From Saccharothrix violaceirubra (GTDB lineage Bacteria > Actinomycetota > Actinomycetes > Mycobacteriales > Pseudonocardiaceae): DNA of 64,000 nt. Location of the stretch: assembly GCF_014203755.1 (NCBI RefSeq), contig NZ_JACHJS010000001.1, positions 4,960,001-5,024,000 of the forward strand, written 5' to 3'. The notes beneath the pieces are model-generated. The model saw only the letters and a program-made list of their open reading frames with translations. It searched no databases and was not told the DNA's origin. Both the position numbers and the translations under genes were made by a program. Positions 1 through 8,128 of this stretch are shown here, one piece after another; position 1 is the stretch's first letter, and each line of letters begins with the position of its first letter.

Positions 1-1052
1 ATCTGGGCGGCGGGCTCGACGGGCACGGACCTCGGTGCGACGCCGAGCGCGTCGAGGAACACGCGCACGGCCGCGTCCGGCGGCAGCGGTGCCGCGACCG
101 GGTCGAAGCCGCGCAGGTCCACGTGCAGGCGACCGTCCGGGAACCGCGCGCGGTGCGCCCAGTGCAGCGCCAACCACGTCTTGCCCACTCCCCCGCCGCC
201 GCTGAGCACGGCGATCGCCGGTCGGCCGGGGGCGAGCAGGGCGTCCAGCCGGGCCAGTTCGGCGTCGCGGCCGATCAGAAACGGTGGTGCGACCGGGAGG
301 CGGTGTGGTGCCCGGCGCTCCTCGACGGCGGTGTCGGTGAGCAGGGACCGGTGCAGCGCGCGCAGTTCCGGGCCCGGTTCGGCGCCGAGGTGGTCGATCA
401 GGCTCGTGCGGACGACCTGGTAGTGGCGCAGGGCGTCGGCCGGGCGGCCGGCGCCGTGCAGGGCGCGCATCAACTGGGCGGCCACGTGCTCGTCCAGCGG
501 GTGGGCGGCTGCGCGCACGGGCAGTTCGGCCAGGAGTTCGGCGTGCCGGCCTTGGGCCAACGCCAGGTCGACGCGGCGGCGGTCGGCCTCGGCGTGTTCG
601 GCCTCCAGCGTCCGGCGCACGGCATCCGCCCACGGGGTGTCGACGCCGCTGAGCGGTTCGGTGCGCCACAACGCCAAAGCGCGCTCCAGGACGCCGAGCG
701 CCGCCTGGTCGTCGAGTGACCGGGCCTGGCGGACCAGGTCGCGGAAGCGGTGCAGGTCGACGGAGTCCGGCGGCACGGTCAGCGCGTAGCCGCCGTCGCG
801 CCGGATGATCGTCGCACCGGTGCCGGCCAGCACGCGGCGCAGCCGGGACAGGTACGTGCGCAGCACCGACCGTGCGCGCAGCGGCGGGCGGTCGTCCCAC
901 ACACGGTCGAGCAGCCGGTCGGTCAGGACCACGCGACCGGGATCGACGAGCAACGCCACCAGCACGCACCGCTGCCGGGCGTGCCCGGGATCGACGCGCA
1001 CGCCGTCGATCCGGACCTCGACTCCGTCGAGCAGCCGGAACTCCACCCCCAT
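1..1052 (-). CDS. AfsR/SARP-family transcriptional regulator (3' end outside window)
   Basis: The frame opens at ATG 1052-1050 behind an AAAGG-like ribosome site and is still open at base 1, so the C-terminus is missing. The translation begins MGVEFRLLDGVEVRIDG and carries, in order, an OmpR/PhoB-like winged-helix domain (about residues 1-95), a bacterial transcriptional activation domain (about 100-245, with the typical stretch around LGAEPGPELRALH) and the start of an NB-ARC/STAND ATPase with a Walker A motif GGGGVGKTW near residue 295. This is the normal order for AfsR/SARP proteins, which activate antibiotic clusters or morphological genes. Its target cannot be read from the window; the nearest candidates are the Fic-like and P450 genes to its right. 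Recognition of the family is firm; the target is unknown. Confidence 0.9.
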   Translation of the reverse strand, partial: MGVEFRLLDGVEVRIDGVRVDPGHARQRCVLVALLVDPGRVVLTDRLLDRVWDDRPPLRARSVLRTYLSRLRRVLAGTGATIIRRDGGYALTVPPDSVDLHRFRDLVRQARSLDDQAALGVLERALALWRTEPLSGVDTPWADAVRRTLEAEHAEADRRRVDLALAQGRHAELLAELPVRAAAHPLDEHVAAQLMRALHGAGRPADALRHYQVVRTSLIDHLGAEPGPELRALHRSLLTDTAVEERRAPHRLPVAPPFLIGRDAELARLDALLAPGRPAIAVLSGGGGVGKTWLALHWAHRARFPDGRLHVDLRGFDPVAAPLPPDAAVRVFLDALGVAPRSVPVEPAAQ

Positions 1053-1162
1053 CGTGCCTTTGTACGCCTGCTGATCAGCGGGTTCAACGTTCCTCGTGCA
1101 CCCGTTCGGCGGTGTGCGCCCACGCTCGTCCCCGTGACCGGACGAACCGGAGGAGGCCGGCC

Positions 1163-1345
1163 GTGCATCCGTTCGAGGCTCTGCGCATCACCCGACGCCG
1201 ACAGCTCGACGCGGAGTCGGTGGCCGCCGGCCACCGACTTGCCCGCGAAGTCATCCGAACGGGCAGCCGACGACCACCGGCGGTGGTTCCACCGGCGACC
1301 GATTCGGCTGAAGGAAGCACGAGGAACGGGGAGTGGTCGGAATGA
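1163..1345 (+). CDS. small basic hypothetical protein (60 aa)
   Basis: A short frame starts at GTG 1163 with a good GGAGG ribosome site seven to nine bases upstream and ends at TGA 1345. The product is arginine-rich (ITRRRQLDAESVAAGHRLAR near the N-terminus), with no membrane segment or cysteine pattern. It is divergent from the SARP gene and upstream of the Fic-like gene, with a hairpin 25 bases after its stop. I do not recognise the family. The ribosome site and following hairpin favour a real gene, but the length leaves room for doubt. Confidence 0.45.
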   Translation: MHPFEALRITRRRQLDAESVAAGHRLAREVIRTGSRRPPAVVPPATDSAEGSTRNGEWSE

Positions 1346-1369
1346 TCGGCATTCGTGCGTTCCGAATCC

Positions 1370-1395
1370 GGGGCCCGCCGTGATCGACGGGCCCC
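1370..1395 (+). terminator. GC-rich hairpin after the small ORF
   Basis: GGGGCCCG at 1370-1377 pairs with CGGGCCCC at 1388-1395 around a 10-base loop. It lies 25 bases after the stop of the small ORF and 77 bases before the Fic-like gene. There is no T-tract, as is usual for actinobacterial hairpin terminators. The rest of 1053-1471 shows no further gene. Confidence 0.4.
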
Positions 1396-1471
1396 GAACG
1401 GCCCACTGGGTCGAGCATGATCCCGATGTGTACTCCTTGATGGTTCCATTTCACTTCGGCACAGTGGCCGC

Positions 1472-2623
1472 GTGACCAACCGACGTTTACCGGCGGGCTC
1501 CTGGCTGCCGGTCGGTCGACTTCCCGGGATTCCCGCCGCACTGTGCGCGGAAGGCGCGTACCTGCCCCGTCCCCTGCCGTCCACACTCGACTTCCCGGTC
1601 GCGACGTACCGCCGCGCGGCCGACGCCATGCTCCTGCTCGGCCGGCTCGACGAGGCCGCCACGCGCTCGCCGGTGCGGTCCACCCTGGTGCGCGCGACGC
1701 GGGTGCGCGACGCCCGCAGTTCGGCGAACCTGGCCGGCATCGTGCTCGGCCTGACCGAGGCGTTCGCCGAAGAACTCCTTGTCTCCCAAGGAGAAGGTCC
1801 GCTGCCGCGCACGGGGCACAGCCGCCTGGTCACGCCCTTCCTCGCCGCCTACCGGTACGGGCTGGACCGGGTGGGCGCGGGCGAACCGGTCGACGACACC
1901 ATGATCGGCGGGGTGAGCGCGATCATGACCGGCGCACCGGGGCCGCGGCGGCGCACGGGCGTCGGGTGGCTGGGCCGCAAACCGGAACGGGCCTACCTGC
2001 TCACGGCTTCCGGCGCGCACCTCGCGGCGTCGGTCGAGCAGTGGTCGACGACGGCGCGCGAGATCAGCGACCAGCCCGTCATCCTGAAGATCGGACTGCT
2101 GCACTACCAATTGGAAGTGCTGCAACCGTTCCCGACGGCCAACGGGCACGTCGCGCGCACCTATTCGATGTTGGCGATGGTGGAAAGCGGACTGCTGCGC
2201 GATCAGGTGCTGCCGCTCTCGGTGTGGCTCAACGACAGCCTCGACGAGTACCAGCGGCAGATCCGCCGGGTCGTCGACACCGGGGAGGTGCACCACTGGC
2301 TGGACTTCTACACCACCGCGATCCGCGACCAGGCGTACGACCAGCTCGGGCTGATCGCCGCGCTCGACGGCCTGATCGCGGAGTTCCGCCGCCTGGTGTC
2401 GGGCGACACGGTGTACGCGAAGGTCGCCGAGGACCTGGTCGGCTTCCCGGTGACCAACCACCGTGCGATCCAGGAGCGCTACGGCGTCACGCGCAAGTTC
2501 TCCACCGACGTGACCAGGCGGCTGGTGGACCTGGGCATCCTGTCGAGCTGGGAGGGACGCGGGTACCGGCAGGTGTTCGTCTGCGACCCGGTCCTCGACC
2601 TGCTCACCCTGTACCCGGCGTGA
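1472..2623 (+). CDS. Fic/DOC-family protein with degenerate catalytic motif
   Basis: A 383-residue protein with a Fic_N-like N-terminus, a Fic core and a C-terminal winged-helix region (about 310-383), the architecture of Fic AMP-transferases that modify target hydroxyls. The canonical active loop HPFx(D/E)GNGRxxR is replaced by QPFPTANGHVAR: the catalytic His is Gln218 (codon CAA at 2123), the metal-ligand acid is Thr, and the first Gly and the Arg are Ala and His. The inhibitory (S/T)xxxE(G/N) helix is also changed, to SANLAG, with Ala88 where Glu is expected. Both changes suggest that it no longer AMPylates and may act as a binding or regulatory protein, or that it uses another chemistry. 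It is monocistronic, 137 bases from the TPR-like gene that ends convergently. The family call is firm; activity is inferred. Confidence 0.85.
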   Translation: MTNRRLPAGSWLPVGRLPGIPAALCAEGAYLPRPLPSTLDFPVATYRRAADAMLLLGRLDEAATRSPVRSTLVRATRVRDARSSANLAGIVLGLTEAFAEELLVSQGEGPLPRTGHSRLVTPFLAAYRYGLDRVGAGEPVDDTMIGGVSAIMTGAPGPRRRTGVGWLGRKPERAYLLTASGAHLAASVEQWSTTAREISDQPVILKIGLLHYQLEVLQPFPTANGHVARTYSMLAMVESGLLRDQVLPLSVWLNDSLDEYQRQIRRVVDTGEVHHWLDFYTTAIRDQAYDQLGLIAALDGLIAEFRRLVSGDTVYAKVAEDLVGFPVTNHRAIQERYGVTRKFSTDVTRRLVDLGILSSWEGRGYRQVFVCDPVLDLLTLYPA

Positions 2624-2760
2624 GCCGGTGCCGATCCGGACCGACGGCCGTGGTGCACAAACGACCGTGGTGCCGCGCCGGATCACCTCGTGCCCCGGTC
2701 CGCACGGAGGACCGCCGCGCCAGGCGCGGTCGCCCGGGGGTCAGGCCGTTCGGCGCGCGA

Positions 2761-3621
2761 CTACTCCGCGTCCGGCCCGAGCGGGCTGCCCGGCGGTGTC
2801 GCGCCCAGCGCCCGAACGCGGTGCGCGGCCTGGTCGTCCACGCCCGAGTACCCCACCACCGCGCGGTCGAACTGGCGGCGTGCCGCCGCCTCCGCGCCCG
2901 TCGCCCACAGCGCGCGCCCCCAGGTCTCCCAGACGACGGCGCGGTCGGCGGCGGACGCGTCGGGTAACCGCTCGTAGGCTTTGTCGGCGCGGATCGCGTA
3001 GTCCACGGCCGCGTCGGGCCGACCGGCTTCGAGCATCAACGCGCCGAGGTGGCCCAATGCCGCCGCCGCCCCTTTCTCGTCGTGCGCGCGCAGGTGCAGG
3101 CCGAGCAGCCGGTCGCCGCAGTCGATCACCCGGTCGAGCCGGTCACGGGCCCGGAACAGGGTTTCCAGCCACCCGAGCGCGGCGACCTGGCCCTCGTGGT
3201 CGCCGAGTTCGTGCCACACCTCCCACTCGCGCATGCCCTCGGCCTCGGCCGCCCGGTGCGCACCCCGGTCCAGGAAGTACTCGGCACCCAGCCGGAACAC
3301 CCGGGCCAGCGCGGGCGTGCGGTCGAGCACCGCGCCCCGGTCGCGCAGGCGGACGGCCCAGATCTCGTCGACGTCGCCGGGCAGCGCGGTCCAGACGGCG
3401 GCCAGCAGCACGGCCGCGCGTTCGTGGTCGCCCAGGGCCACCAGCGAATCCACCGCCGCGAGCACGTCGCCCAGATCCGCGTCGACCCACTCGCCGACCG
3501 TCACCCGAACTCCGTCGCCCACGGGCAACCACCCCATCCGCACAAGATCGTCAGTCTGGTCGTCGGCGTCGATCGCCCGGTACCGCCAAGTCGTGAGACC
3601 GACCGGGTGAGAGCCGACCAC
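2761..3621 (-). CDS. TPR-like repeat protein of unknown role
   Basis: An alpha-helical, Ala/Asp/Arg-rich protein of 286 residues. Repeated pairs such as GDHERAAVLLAAVW, GRPDAAVDYAIRADKAYERL and GAEAAARRQFDRAVVGYSG have the 34-residue spacing of tetratricopeptide repeats, as in the C-terminal halves of AfsR-type regulators. There is no DNA-binding domain. It begins (GTG 3621) seven bases after the stop of the P450 gene, so the two are very likely co-transcribed. An alternative start is the ATG at 3537. A scaffolding or protein-interaction role is a guess from the fold. Confidence 0.65.
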   Translation of the reverse strand: MVGSHPVGLTTWRYRAIDADDQTDDLVRMGWLPVGDGVRVTVGEWVDADLGDVLAAVDSLVALGDHERAAVLLAAVWTALPGDVDEIWAVRLRDRGAVLDRTPALARVFRLGAEYFLDRGAHRAAEAEGMREWEVWHELGDHEGQVAALGWLETLFRARDRLDRVIDCGDRLLGLHLRAHDEKGAAAALGHLGALMLEAGRPDAAVDYAIRADKAYERLPDASAADRAVVWETWGRALWATGAEAAARRQFDRAVVGYSGVDDQAAHRVRALGATPPGSPLGPDAE

Positions 3622-3627
3622 ACACCG

Positions 3628-4791
3628 TTACCAGGAAACGGGCAGTGCGCGCAGCCCGTAGATCGGGGAATCGAAGCGGAATTCCGGCCGGTCGACGGCG
3701 ATCCGCAGGTCGGGCACGGTCGTGACGAGTGCTCGCAACGCCGCCCGCAGTTCGATCCGGGCCAGGAGCTGTCCGACGCACTGGTGCACCCCGTTGCCGA
3801 ACGCGAGGTGGTGTCGTGATTCCCGGGCGAGGTCGAGCCGGTGTGGTTCGGGGAACACGTCCGGGTCGTGGTTGGCGGCGAACAGGGAGGCGACGACACC
3901 GTCACCGGCCTTGACCGGGCAGCCCGACAGGGCGGCTTCGCCCGTGACCGCCCGCACGACCCCGTGGTGCACGGGACTGAGGTACCGCAACAGCTCCTCG
4001 ACCGCACTGTCCACAAGGGACGGATCGGCGACCAGCTCGGCCCAGCGCCCGCTCTCGTGCAACGCCAGGACCGACAGCGAGATCGTGTTGGCGGTCGTCT
4101 CGTGACCGCCGACGAGCAGGAGCACGGTCATCCCGACCGCCTCCTCGTCCGTGAGGTCGGGGAAGTCGCGCAGCAGGCGCCCGACCAGGTCGTCGCGGAA
4201 CGTGCTTCGCCGCGCCCGCACCAGTTCGGCGAGGTAGTCGTGCAACTCGGTCAGGGCGGCGCCCACCTCGGCCGCCGACAACGACCGGTCCAGGTGCGCC
4301 CGACTGCGCGTGGCGAAGAACTCCTGGTCGTCGAGCGGAACGCCGAGCACCAGGCAGATGACGTCCGACGGCACCGGCAGCGCGAACCCGGCGACGAGAT
4401 CCGCCGGGGACGGACCGGCGAGCAGCAGGTCGAGCCGCCCGGCGGTGATCCGCTCGACCTCGGGCCGCAGTTCCGCCATGCGCCGCACGGTGAACTCGCC
4501 GGTCAGCATCCGCCGGTAGCGGGTGTGCAGGGGCGGATCGGTGACCAGGAAACTGCCCGGCGCGGCCGTCCGGTCCACGACGGGCCGCAACTGCGGATAG
4601 CCGGGTCGCGCGGGATCGGAGCTGAACCGGTCGTGGTCGCGCAGTACGGCGCGCACGTCGTGGTAGCGCGTGAGCAGCAACGCCTCCTGCCCGTGCCGCA
4701 ACGACACCGGACGCACCGGGCACCGCTCCCGCAACCCGGCGAACTCCTCCGGCACCCCGAGCCGCTGTGGCCGTTCGAACGGATAGTCCAC
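3628..4791 (-). CDS. cytochrome P450 (class I, bacterial)
   Basis: A soluble P450 of 387 residues, the usual length for actinobacterial enzymes that take electrons from a ferredoxin. The I-helix oxygen-activation motif reads LVGGHETTAN, the K-helix ExxR is EELLRY, and the heme loop is FGNGVHQCVG with the thiolate ligand at Cys338. The start is GTG 4791 (translation MDYPFERPQRLG), because P450s of this type begin shortly before the proline-rich YPFERP segment; its ribosome site is weak and a GTG about 27 bases upstream is possible. No ferredoxin gene lies next to it. The substrate cannot be told from the sequence. It is followed by the TPR-like gene and preceded, head to tail, by the ROK regulator gene, which may control it. 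Confidence 0.9.
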   Translation of the reverse strand: MDYPFERPQRLGVPEEFAGLRERCPVRPVSLRHGQEALLLTRYHDVRAVLRDHDRFSSDPARPGYPQLRPVVDRTAAPGSFLVTDPPLHTRYRRMLTGEFTVRRMAELRPEVERITAGRLDLLLAGPSPADLVAGFALPVPSDVICLVLGVPLDDQEFFATRSRAHLDRSLSAAEVGAALTELHDYLAELVRARRSTFRDDLVGRLLRDFPDLTDEEAVGMTVLLLVGGHETTANTISLSVLALHESGRWAELVADPSLVDSAVEELLRYLSPVHHGVVRAVTGEAALSGCPVKAGDGVVASLFAANHDPDVFPEPHRLDLARESRHHLAFGNGVHQCVGQLLARIELRAALRALVTTVPDLRIAVDRPEFRFDSPIYGLRALPVSW

Positions 4792-4853
4792 GACACCGCA
4801 GGTTAACGCCCGCGATCCCACCGCTTCGAGGACCGAAGGGGTGCAGCCGGGCG

Positions 4854-4875
4854 GGTGCCTGAGTGGAGGACTCGC
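4854..4875 (-). repeat. single unit of the 22-bp intergenic repeat family
   Basis: Read on the minus strand this unit is GCGAGTCCT-CCACTCAGGCACC, the same 22-bp pattern (GCGAGT-N7-TCGGACACC) that occurs three times in tandem at 8129-8194, in a head-to-head block at 34081-34178, and twice at 46855-46898. It lies just after the stop of the ROK regulator gene. Confidence 0.7.
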
Positions 4876-4880
4876 GGGTG

Positions 4881-6086
4881 CTACAGGGAGGAGGTCAGGC
4901 GTTCTTCCACGTGGTCCAAGGCCATGCGGACGGCGCCCAGCGCCACGCCGGCGGCGCCCAGGGCCGACACGCGCAGCTCCACCGGTGCCAGCAGCAGGGG
5001 GCGCAGGCGTTTGCGGACGGCCTCGAAGAGGAGTTCGCCGGCGCGGGTCACGCCGCCGCCGACGACGACGCGTTGCGGATCCATCAGCAGCAACTGCACG
5101 GCCAGGCCCCGGGCGAAGCGGGCCGCGATGGTGTCGACCACCGACAGCGCGGCCTCGTCGCCCTCGCGGGCCGCGTCGAACAGGAACGCGATGTCGCCCG
5201 TGGCCTCCAACCGGTCGCGGACGTCGCCCGAGCAGCGTTGGATCGCCAGCCGCAGGATCGCGCCGGCGCCCACGAGGCGTTCGAACGCGCCCAACCCGTC
5301 GGTCGCGGCCGGCGGTTCGGCGTCCAGATCGGTGACCAGGTCGATGAAGCCGAGTTCGCCCGCCGCCGCCGACGCGCCGCCGTAGGGCTTGTCGTCGATG
5401 ACCATGCCGGTGCCGATGCGTTCGCCCCACTGCACGAACAGCAGGTTGTCGCTGGACTCGCCGCGCCAGCGCTCGGCGCGCACGGCCAGGTTGACGTCGT
5501 TCTCGATGTGCACCGGGCAGCCGAGCCACCCGCGCAGCTCCGCCGTCACGGGCAGGCCGCTCCAGCCCGCGATGCTCGGCGCGAGGACGATCTCGCCGCT
5601 GGCGTGGTCCACGATGCCGGGCGCGCCGACCGCGACCGACCACAGGTCGGCGGGCGCCACGCCGGTCTCGGCCGCGGCCTTGGCCAGGGTCGTGCGCAGC
5701 AACCGGACGAGCCGTTCGCCGGTCGCGTCGGCCGGGGTGGCGGCCTGGCGCTGGGACAGGACCTTTCCGGACAGGTCGGCCACCATCACGAGGACCTTGT
5801 GCGGGCCGATGTCGATGCCGGCCACGTGACCGAGTTCGGCGCGGAACCGCGCGCGGGACGCCGGGCGACCGACCTGGTGCTCGGTCGCCCCGGTGAACTC
5901 GACCAGTCCGGCCTCGGTCAGCGCCGTCAACGCCCTGGTCACGGCGGGCCGGGACAGGCCCGTCGCCTGGACCAATCCGGAGACGGTCGCGATCAGGTCG
6001 TCGACCGCGCGCAACGCGTTGAGCACGGCGAGGGCGTTGATCCTGCGCAGTACATGGGGCCCGGTGGCCGCGTTTCCGGCTGACAC
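4881..6086 (-). CDS. ROK-family transcriptional regulator
   Basis: A 401-residue protein starting at GTG 6086 behind a GGGAGGGG ribosome site. An N-terminal MarR-like winged helix (about residues 10-75, LSRPAVTRALTALTEAGLV) is followed by an actin-like ROK fold with the phosphate loop AGIDIGPHKVLVMVADLSG and the sugar-site segment HIENDVNLAVRAERWRG. The zinc-binding Cys cluster typical of ROK proteins (CxCGxxGC) is absent, and the phosphate loop lacks the usual Thr, so it is probably a sugar-sensing repressor rather than a kinase. It is divergent from a GntR/UTRA regulator across a 122-base gap that holds a DasR-like operator, and is transcribed toward the P450 gene. The effector is likely a sugar or amino-sugar (family inference). 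Confidence 0.9.
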   Translation of the reverse strand: MSAGNAATGPHVLRRINALAVLNALRAVDDLIATVSGLVQATGLSRPAVTRALTALTEAGLVEFTGATEHQVGRPASRARFRAELGHVAGIDIGPHKVLVMVADLSGKVLSQRQAATPADATGERLVRLLRTTLAKAAAETGVAPADLWSVAVGAPGIVDHASGEIVLAPSIAGWSGLPVTAELRGWLGCPVHIENDVNLAVRAERWRGESSDNLLFVQWGERIGTGMVIDDKPYGGASAAAGELGFIDLVTDLDAEPPAATDGLGAFERLVGAGAILRLAIQRCSGDVRDRLEATGDIAFLFDAAREGDEAALSVVDTIAARFARGLAVQLLLMDPQRVVVGGGVTRAGELLFEAVRKRLRPLLLAPVELRVSALGAAGVALGAVRMALDHVEERLTSSL

Positions 6087-6135
6087 GCACCCCTCCCGGT
6101 TCTCGTGATCCGGCACCGTAGCAGGTGTGGACCTC

Positions 6136-6166
6136 TTGACAATTGGTACAGACCACATCAGAGTAT
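6136..6166 (+). promoter_or_regulatory. promoter overlapped by a DasR/dre-like operator
   Basis: TTGACA at 6136-6141 is a perfect -35 box; GAGTAT at 6161-6166 is a weak -10 candidate 19 bases downstream. Between them, 6142-6157 reads ATTGGTACAGACCACA, an inverted repeat (TGGT...ACCA) matching 12 of 16 positions of the DasR consensus ACTGGTCTAGACCACT, which GntR/HutC-subfamily regulators recognise. It lies 52 bases upstream of the GntR gene and 56 bases upstream of the divergent ROK gene, so it could serve both. Confidence 0.55.
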
Positions 6167-6208
6167 CGAACGATTCGTTAGTAAGTCTCCCACCCGGAAG
6201 AGGCAGCG

Positions 6209-7003
6209 ATGACGAACGCAACCGCCGCGCCGGTCACCGCACACCGCGCCGGCCGGGTGCCGCGACAGCGTGGTGGCGGCGTCGACGAGGTGAAGTACCG
6301 GCTGATCGCCGACCACCTGATCGCCGCGATGAACCGGGGCGAGCACCCCGTCGGCAGCACCCTGCCCACGCTCCAGCAGCTCATGGAACGCTTCGGCGTC
6401 GCGCGCGGGACCGCCCGCGCCGCGGTGGCCGTCCTGGTCGCCGAGGGCCTGGCCACGCCGCGCCAGGGCTACGGGACCGTCGTCTCGGCCACACGCACCC
6501 GTTCCGACCAGGCAAAACCCCGCACGTTGCCGAGCGGGATCCCGCACCCCAAGGTCGTGTTGAGCGGGTGGACGGCGGCCACGCCGGACATCGCGTCGCG
6601 GCTGGGCATCCCGGCGGGGACGCTGGTCGTGCATCGCATCAGGCATCACCACACGGGTACCCGGGTCACGCGGATCGAACAGCAGTGGCTGCCGGAATCG
6701 ATCGCGACGGCGATCGAGGAGCGGACCGGGCACGACATCTCGGACCGGGACGACACGCCCCAGCCGGACCTGACGCCGCTGCTGCGGCACGCCGGGTTCG
6801 ACCCGGTGGTGGCGACGGTGCAGGTGGGCGCCCGCCTGCCCGACCACGCCGAGGCCGACACCATGCGGCTGTCGACGGACACCCCGCTGGTCGTGGTCGA
6901 CCGGATCACGCACAGCTCGTCGGGGTCGCCGGTCGAGGTCACCAGCACCGTGTCGACCACCGGGCGCACCGCACCCCGGTTCACGATCCCCATCACCGGC
7001 TAG
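6209..7003 (+). CDS. GntR-family regulator, HutC/UTRA type
   Basis: A 264-residue protein starting at ATG 6209 behind an AAGAGG site. Residues about 27-95 form the GntR winged helix (YRLIADHLIAAMNRGEHPVG ... YGTVV); residues about 115-260 are a UTRA effector domain of the kind that binds amino-sugar phosphates, histidine derivatives and similar ligands. The DasR-like operator in its own upstream region suggests autoregulation, and a second similar site lies upstream of the AraC-dioxygenase pair. The gene ends at TAG 7001-7003, which is part of the duplicated target of the IS481-type insertion, so the protein itself is intact but its original 3' flank has been displaced by 1.1 kb. Confidence 0.9.
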   Translation: MTNATAAPVTAHRAGRVPRQRGGGVDEVKYRLIADHLIAAMNRGEHPVGSTLPTLQQLMERFGVARGTARAAVAVLVAEGLATPRQGYGTVVSATRTRSDQAKPRTLPSGIPHPKVVLSGWTAATPDIASRLGIPAGTLVVHRIRHHHTGTRVTRIEQQWLPESIATAIEERTGHDISDRDDTPQPDLTPLLRHAGFDPVVATVQVGARLPDHAEADTMRLSTDTPLVVVDRITHSSSGSPVEVTSTVSTTGRTAPRFTIPITG

Positions 7004-7004
7004 A
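6999..7004. repeat. left target-site duplication (GCTAGA) of the IS
   Basis: GCTAGA at 6999-7004 directly precedes the IS end and is repeated exactly at 8121-8126 directly after the other end. It fits the NCTAGN target known for IS481 and contains the stop codon of the GntR gene. Confidence 0.9.
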
Positions 7005-7998
7005 TGTACTGCCCCGTGAGGTTGGGTACGCGGCTGGCAGGTGGTTGGCCTTTGAGTGCGGTGTGGCCGCGGTGGTGATTGTAGGTGTGCAGCCACCGCG
7101 GCAGCGTCTCGCGGCGTTCGGTCTCAGACCGGTATGCCTGGGCGTAGGCCCATTCGTCGAGCAGGGTGCGGTTGTAGCGTTCGACCTTGCCGTTGGTCTG
7201 GGGCCGGTAGGCGCGGGTGCGTTTGTGGGTGATGCCCGCCTGGGCGAGGGTGTCGCGCCACAGATTCGAGCGGTAGCAGGAGCCGTTGTCGGTCAGCACC
7301 CGCTTGACCGCCACTCCCGCCGCCTGGAAGAACGCCTGTGCCCGGTGCCAGAAGGCGACAGCGGTGTGCTTGGTCTCGTCGGGCAGGATCTCGGTGTAGG
7401 CCAGCCGGGAGTGGTCGTCCACCGCGTTGTGCAGGTAGGCGTAGCCGAGGTTCGGGCGGCCGTGGACCCTGCGCGGTCGGGCGGGGTCGCGGTGGGCCGA
7501 GCTGTTGCGCCCACCGGCCTGCCGACCGTGAACCTTGTGGCCGCCGCCGTCGGGGATGTTGCCGAGCTTCTTGATGTCGACATGCACCAGGTCGCCCGGT
7601 GCGGCGTGCTCGTAGCGGCGCACCGGCGCGGCGGTGGCCCGATCCAGGTGCGCCAGGCGGGCCAGGCCGAAACGGCGCAGCACCCGGTGCACCGTGGAGG
7701 GGTTCAGGCCCAGCAGGTGGGCGATGCGGGCCGGTCCCCACCGCCGGGCCAGGCGCACTTTCACGATCCGCCGTTCACGGCGGGTGGGCAGGCGCCCGGG
7801 GCTATGGTGGGGTCGGCTTGAGCGGTCGGCCATGCCCACCTCGCCCGACTCGCGGTAGCGAGAGGCCCAGCGGGCCGCGGTGGTCGGCGAGACCTGGAAC
7901 CGCTCGGCCGCCCGCCGCAGCGGCCAGCCCTCCTCCACGACACACCGGGCCAGGCGCAGCCTGCCCACCGGAGTCAGCGGTGCGTTAGCGTGGGTCAC
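7000..7998 (-). CDS. IS481-family transposase
   Basis: The likely start is GTG 7998 (VTHANAPLTPVGRLRLA); the frame is open further upstream but lacks a better start. Two N-terminal helix-turn-helix segments (LRRAAERFQVSPTTAARW; LLGLNPSTVHRVLRRFG) precede an rve-type DDE domain: LVHVDIKKLG, VLTDNGSCY and NGKVERYNRTLLDEW give the D, D and E. Length (332 residues) and motifs fit the IS481 family. The last codon pair, ATC TAG, straddles the IS boundary: the stop codon is supplied by the duplicated CTAG target, not by the element. The frame is undamaged, so the element may be active. Confidence 0.93.
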   Translation of the reverse strand: MTHANAPLTPVGRLRLARCVVEEGWPLRRAAERFQVSPTTAARWASRYRESGEVGMADRSSRPHHSPGRLPTRRERRIVKVRLARRWGPARIAHLLGLNPSTVHRVLRRFGLARLAHLDRATAAPVRRYEHAAPGDLVHVDIKKLGNIPDGGGHKVHGRQAGGRNSSAHRDPARPRRVHGRPNLGYAYLHNAVDDHSRLAYTEILPDETKHTAVAFWHRAQAFFQAAGVAVKRVLTDNGSCYRSNLWRDTLAQAGITHKRTRAYRPQTNGKVERYNRTLLDEWAYAQAYRSETERRETLPRWLHTYNHHRGHTALKGQPPASRVPNLTGQYI

Positions 7999-8120
7999 GA
8001 GGGCCTCCGTCGGCTTGGTGTAGACGTCGCAATCCACACCGAACCCGGAGGCCCTCCCTCATTCCAACATCATCCGACTACGTGTCGCGTCGGACGTCCA
8101 CAACCTCCCAGGGCAGTACA
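7005..8120 (-). mobile_element. complete IS481-type insertion sequence (1116 bp)
   Basis: The outer ends are TGTACTGCCC...GGGCAGTACA. The first 26 bases (7005-7030) and the reverse complement of the last 26 (8095-8120) agree at 22 positions, giving clear terminal inverted repeats. The element is flanked by exact 6-bp direct repeats GCTAGA (6999-7004 and 8121-8126), matching the NCTAGN target preference described for IS481. It holds one intact transposase gene on the minus strand. It landed in the stop codon of the GntR gene and next to a block of three 22-bp repeats. Confidence 0.95.
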
Positions 8121-8126
8121 GCTAGA
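8121..8126. repeat. right target-site duplication (GCTAGA) of the IS
   Basis: Exact copy of 6999-7004, directly after the right IS end. Joining the flanks at one copy restores the uninterrupted sequence GGCTAGACCGCG after the GntR gene. Confidence 0.9.
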
Positions 8127-8128
8127 CC

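Noticed and set aside
4881..6086. Glucokinase-like sugar kinase for the ROK gene
   Set aside because: It has an N-terminal winged helix and lacks the CxCGxxGC zinc motif, so it is called a regulator.
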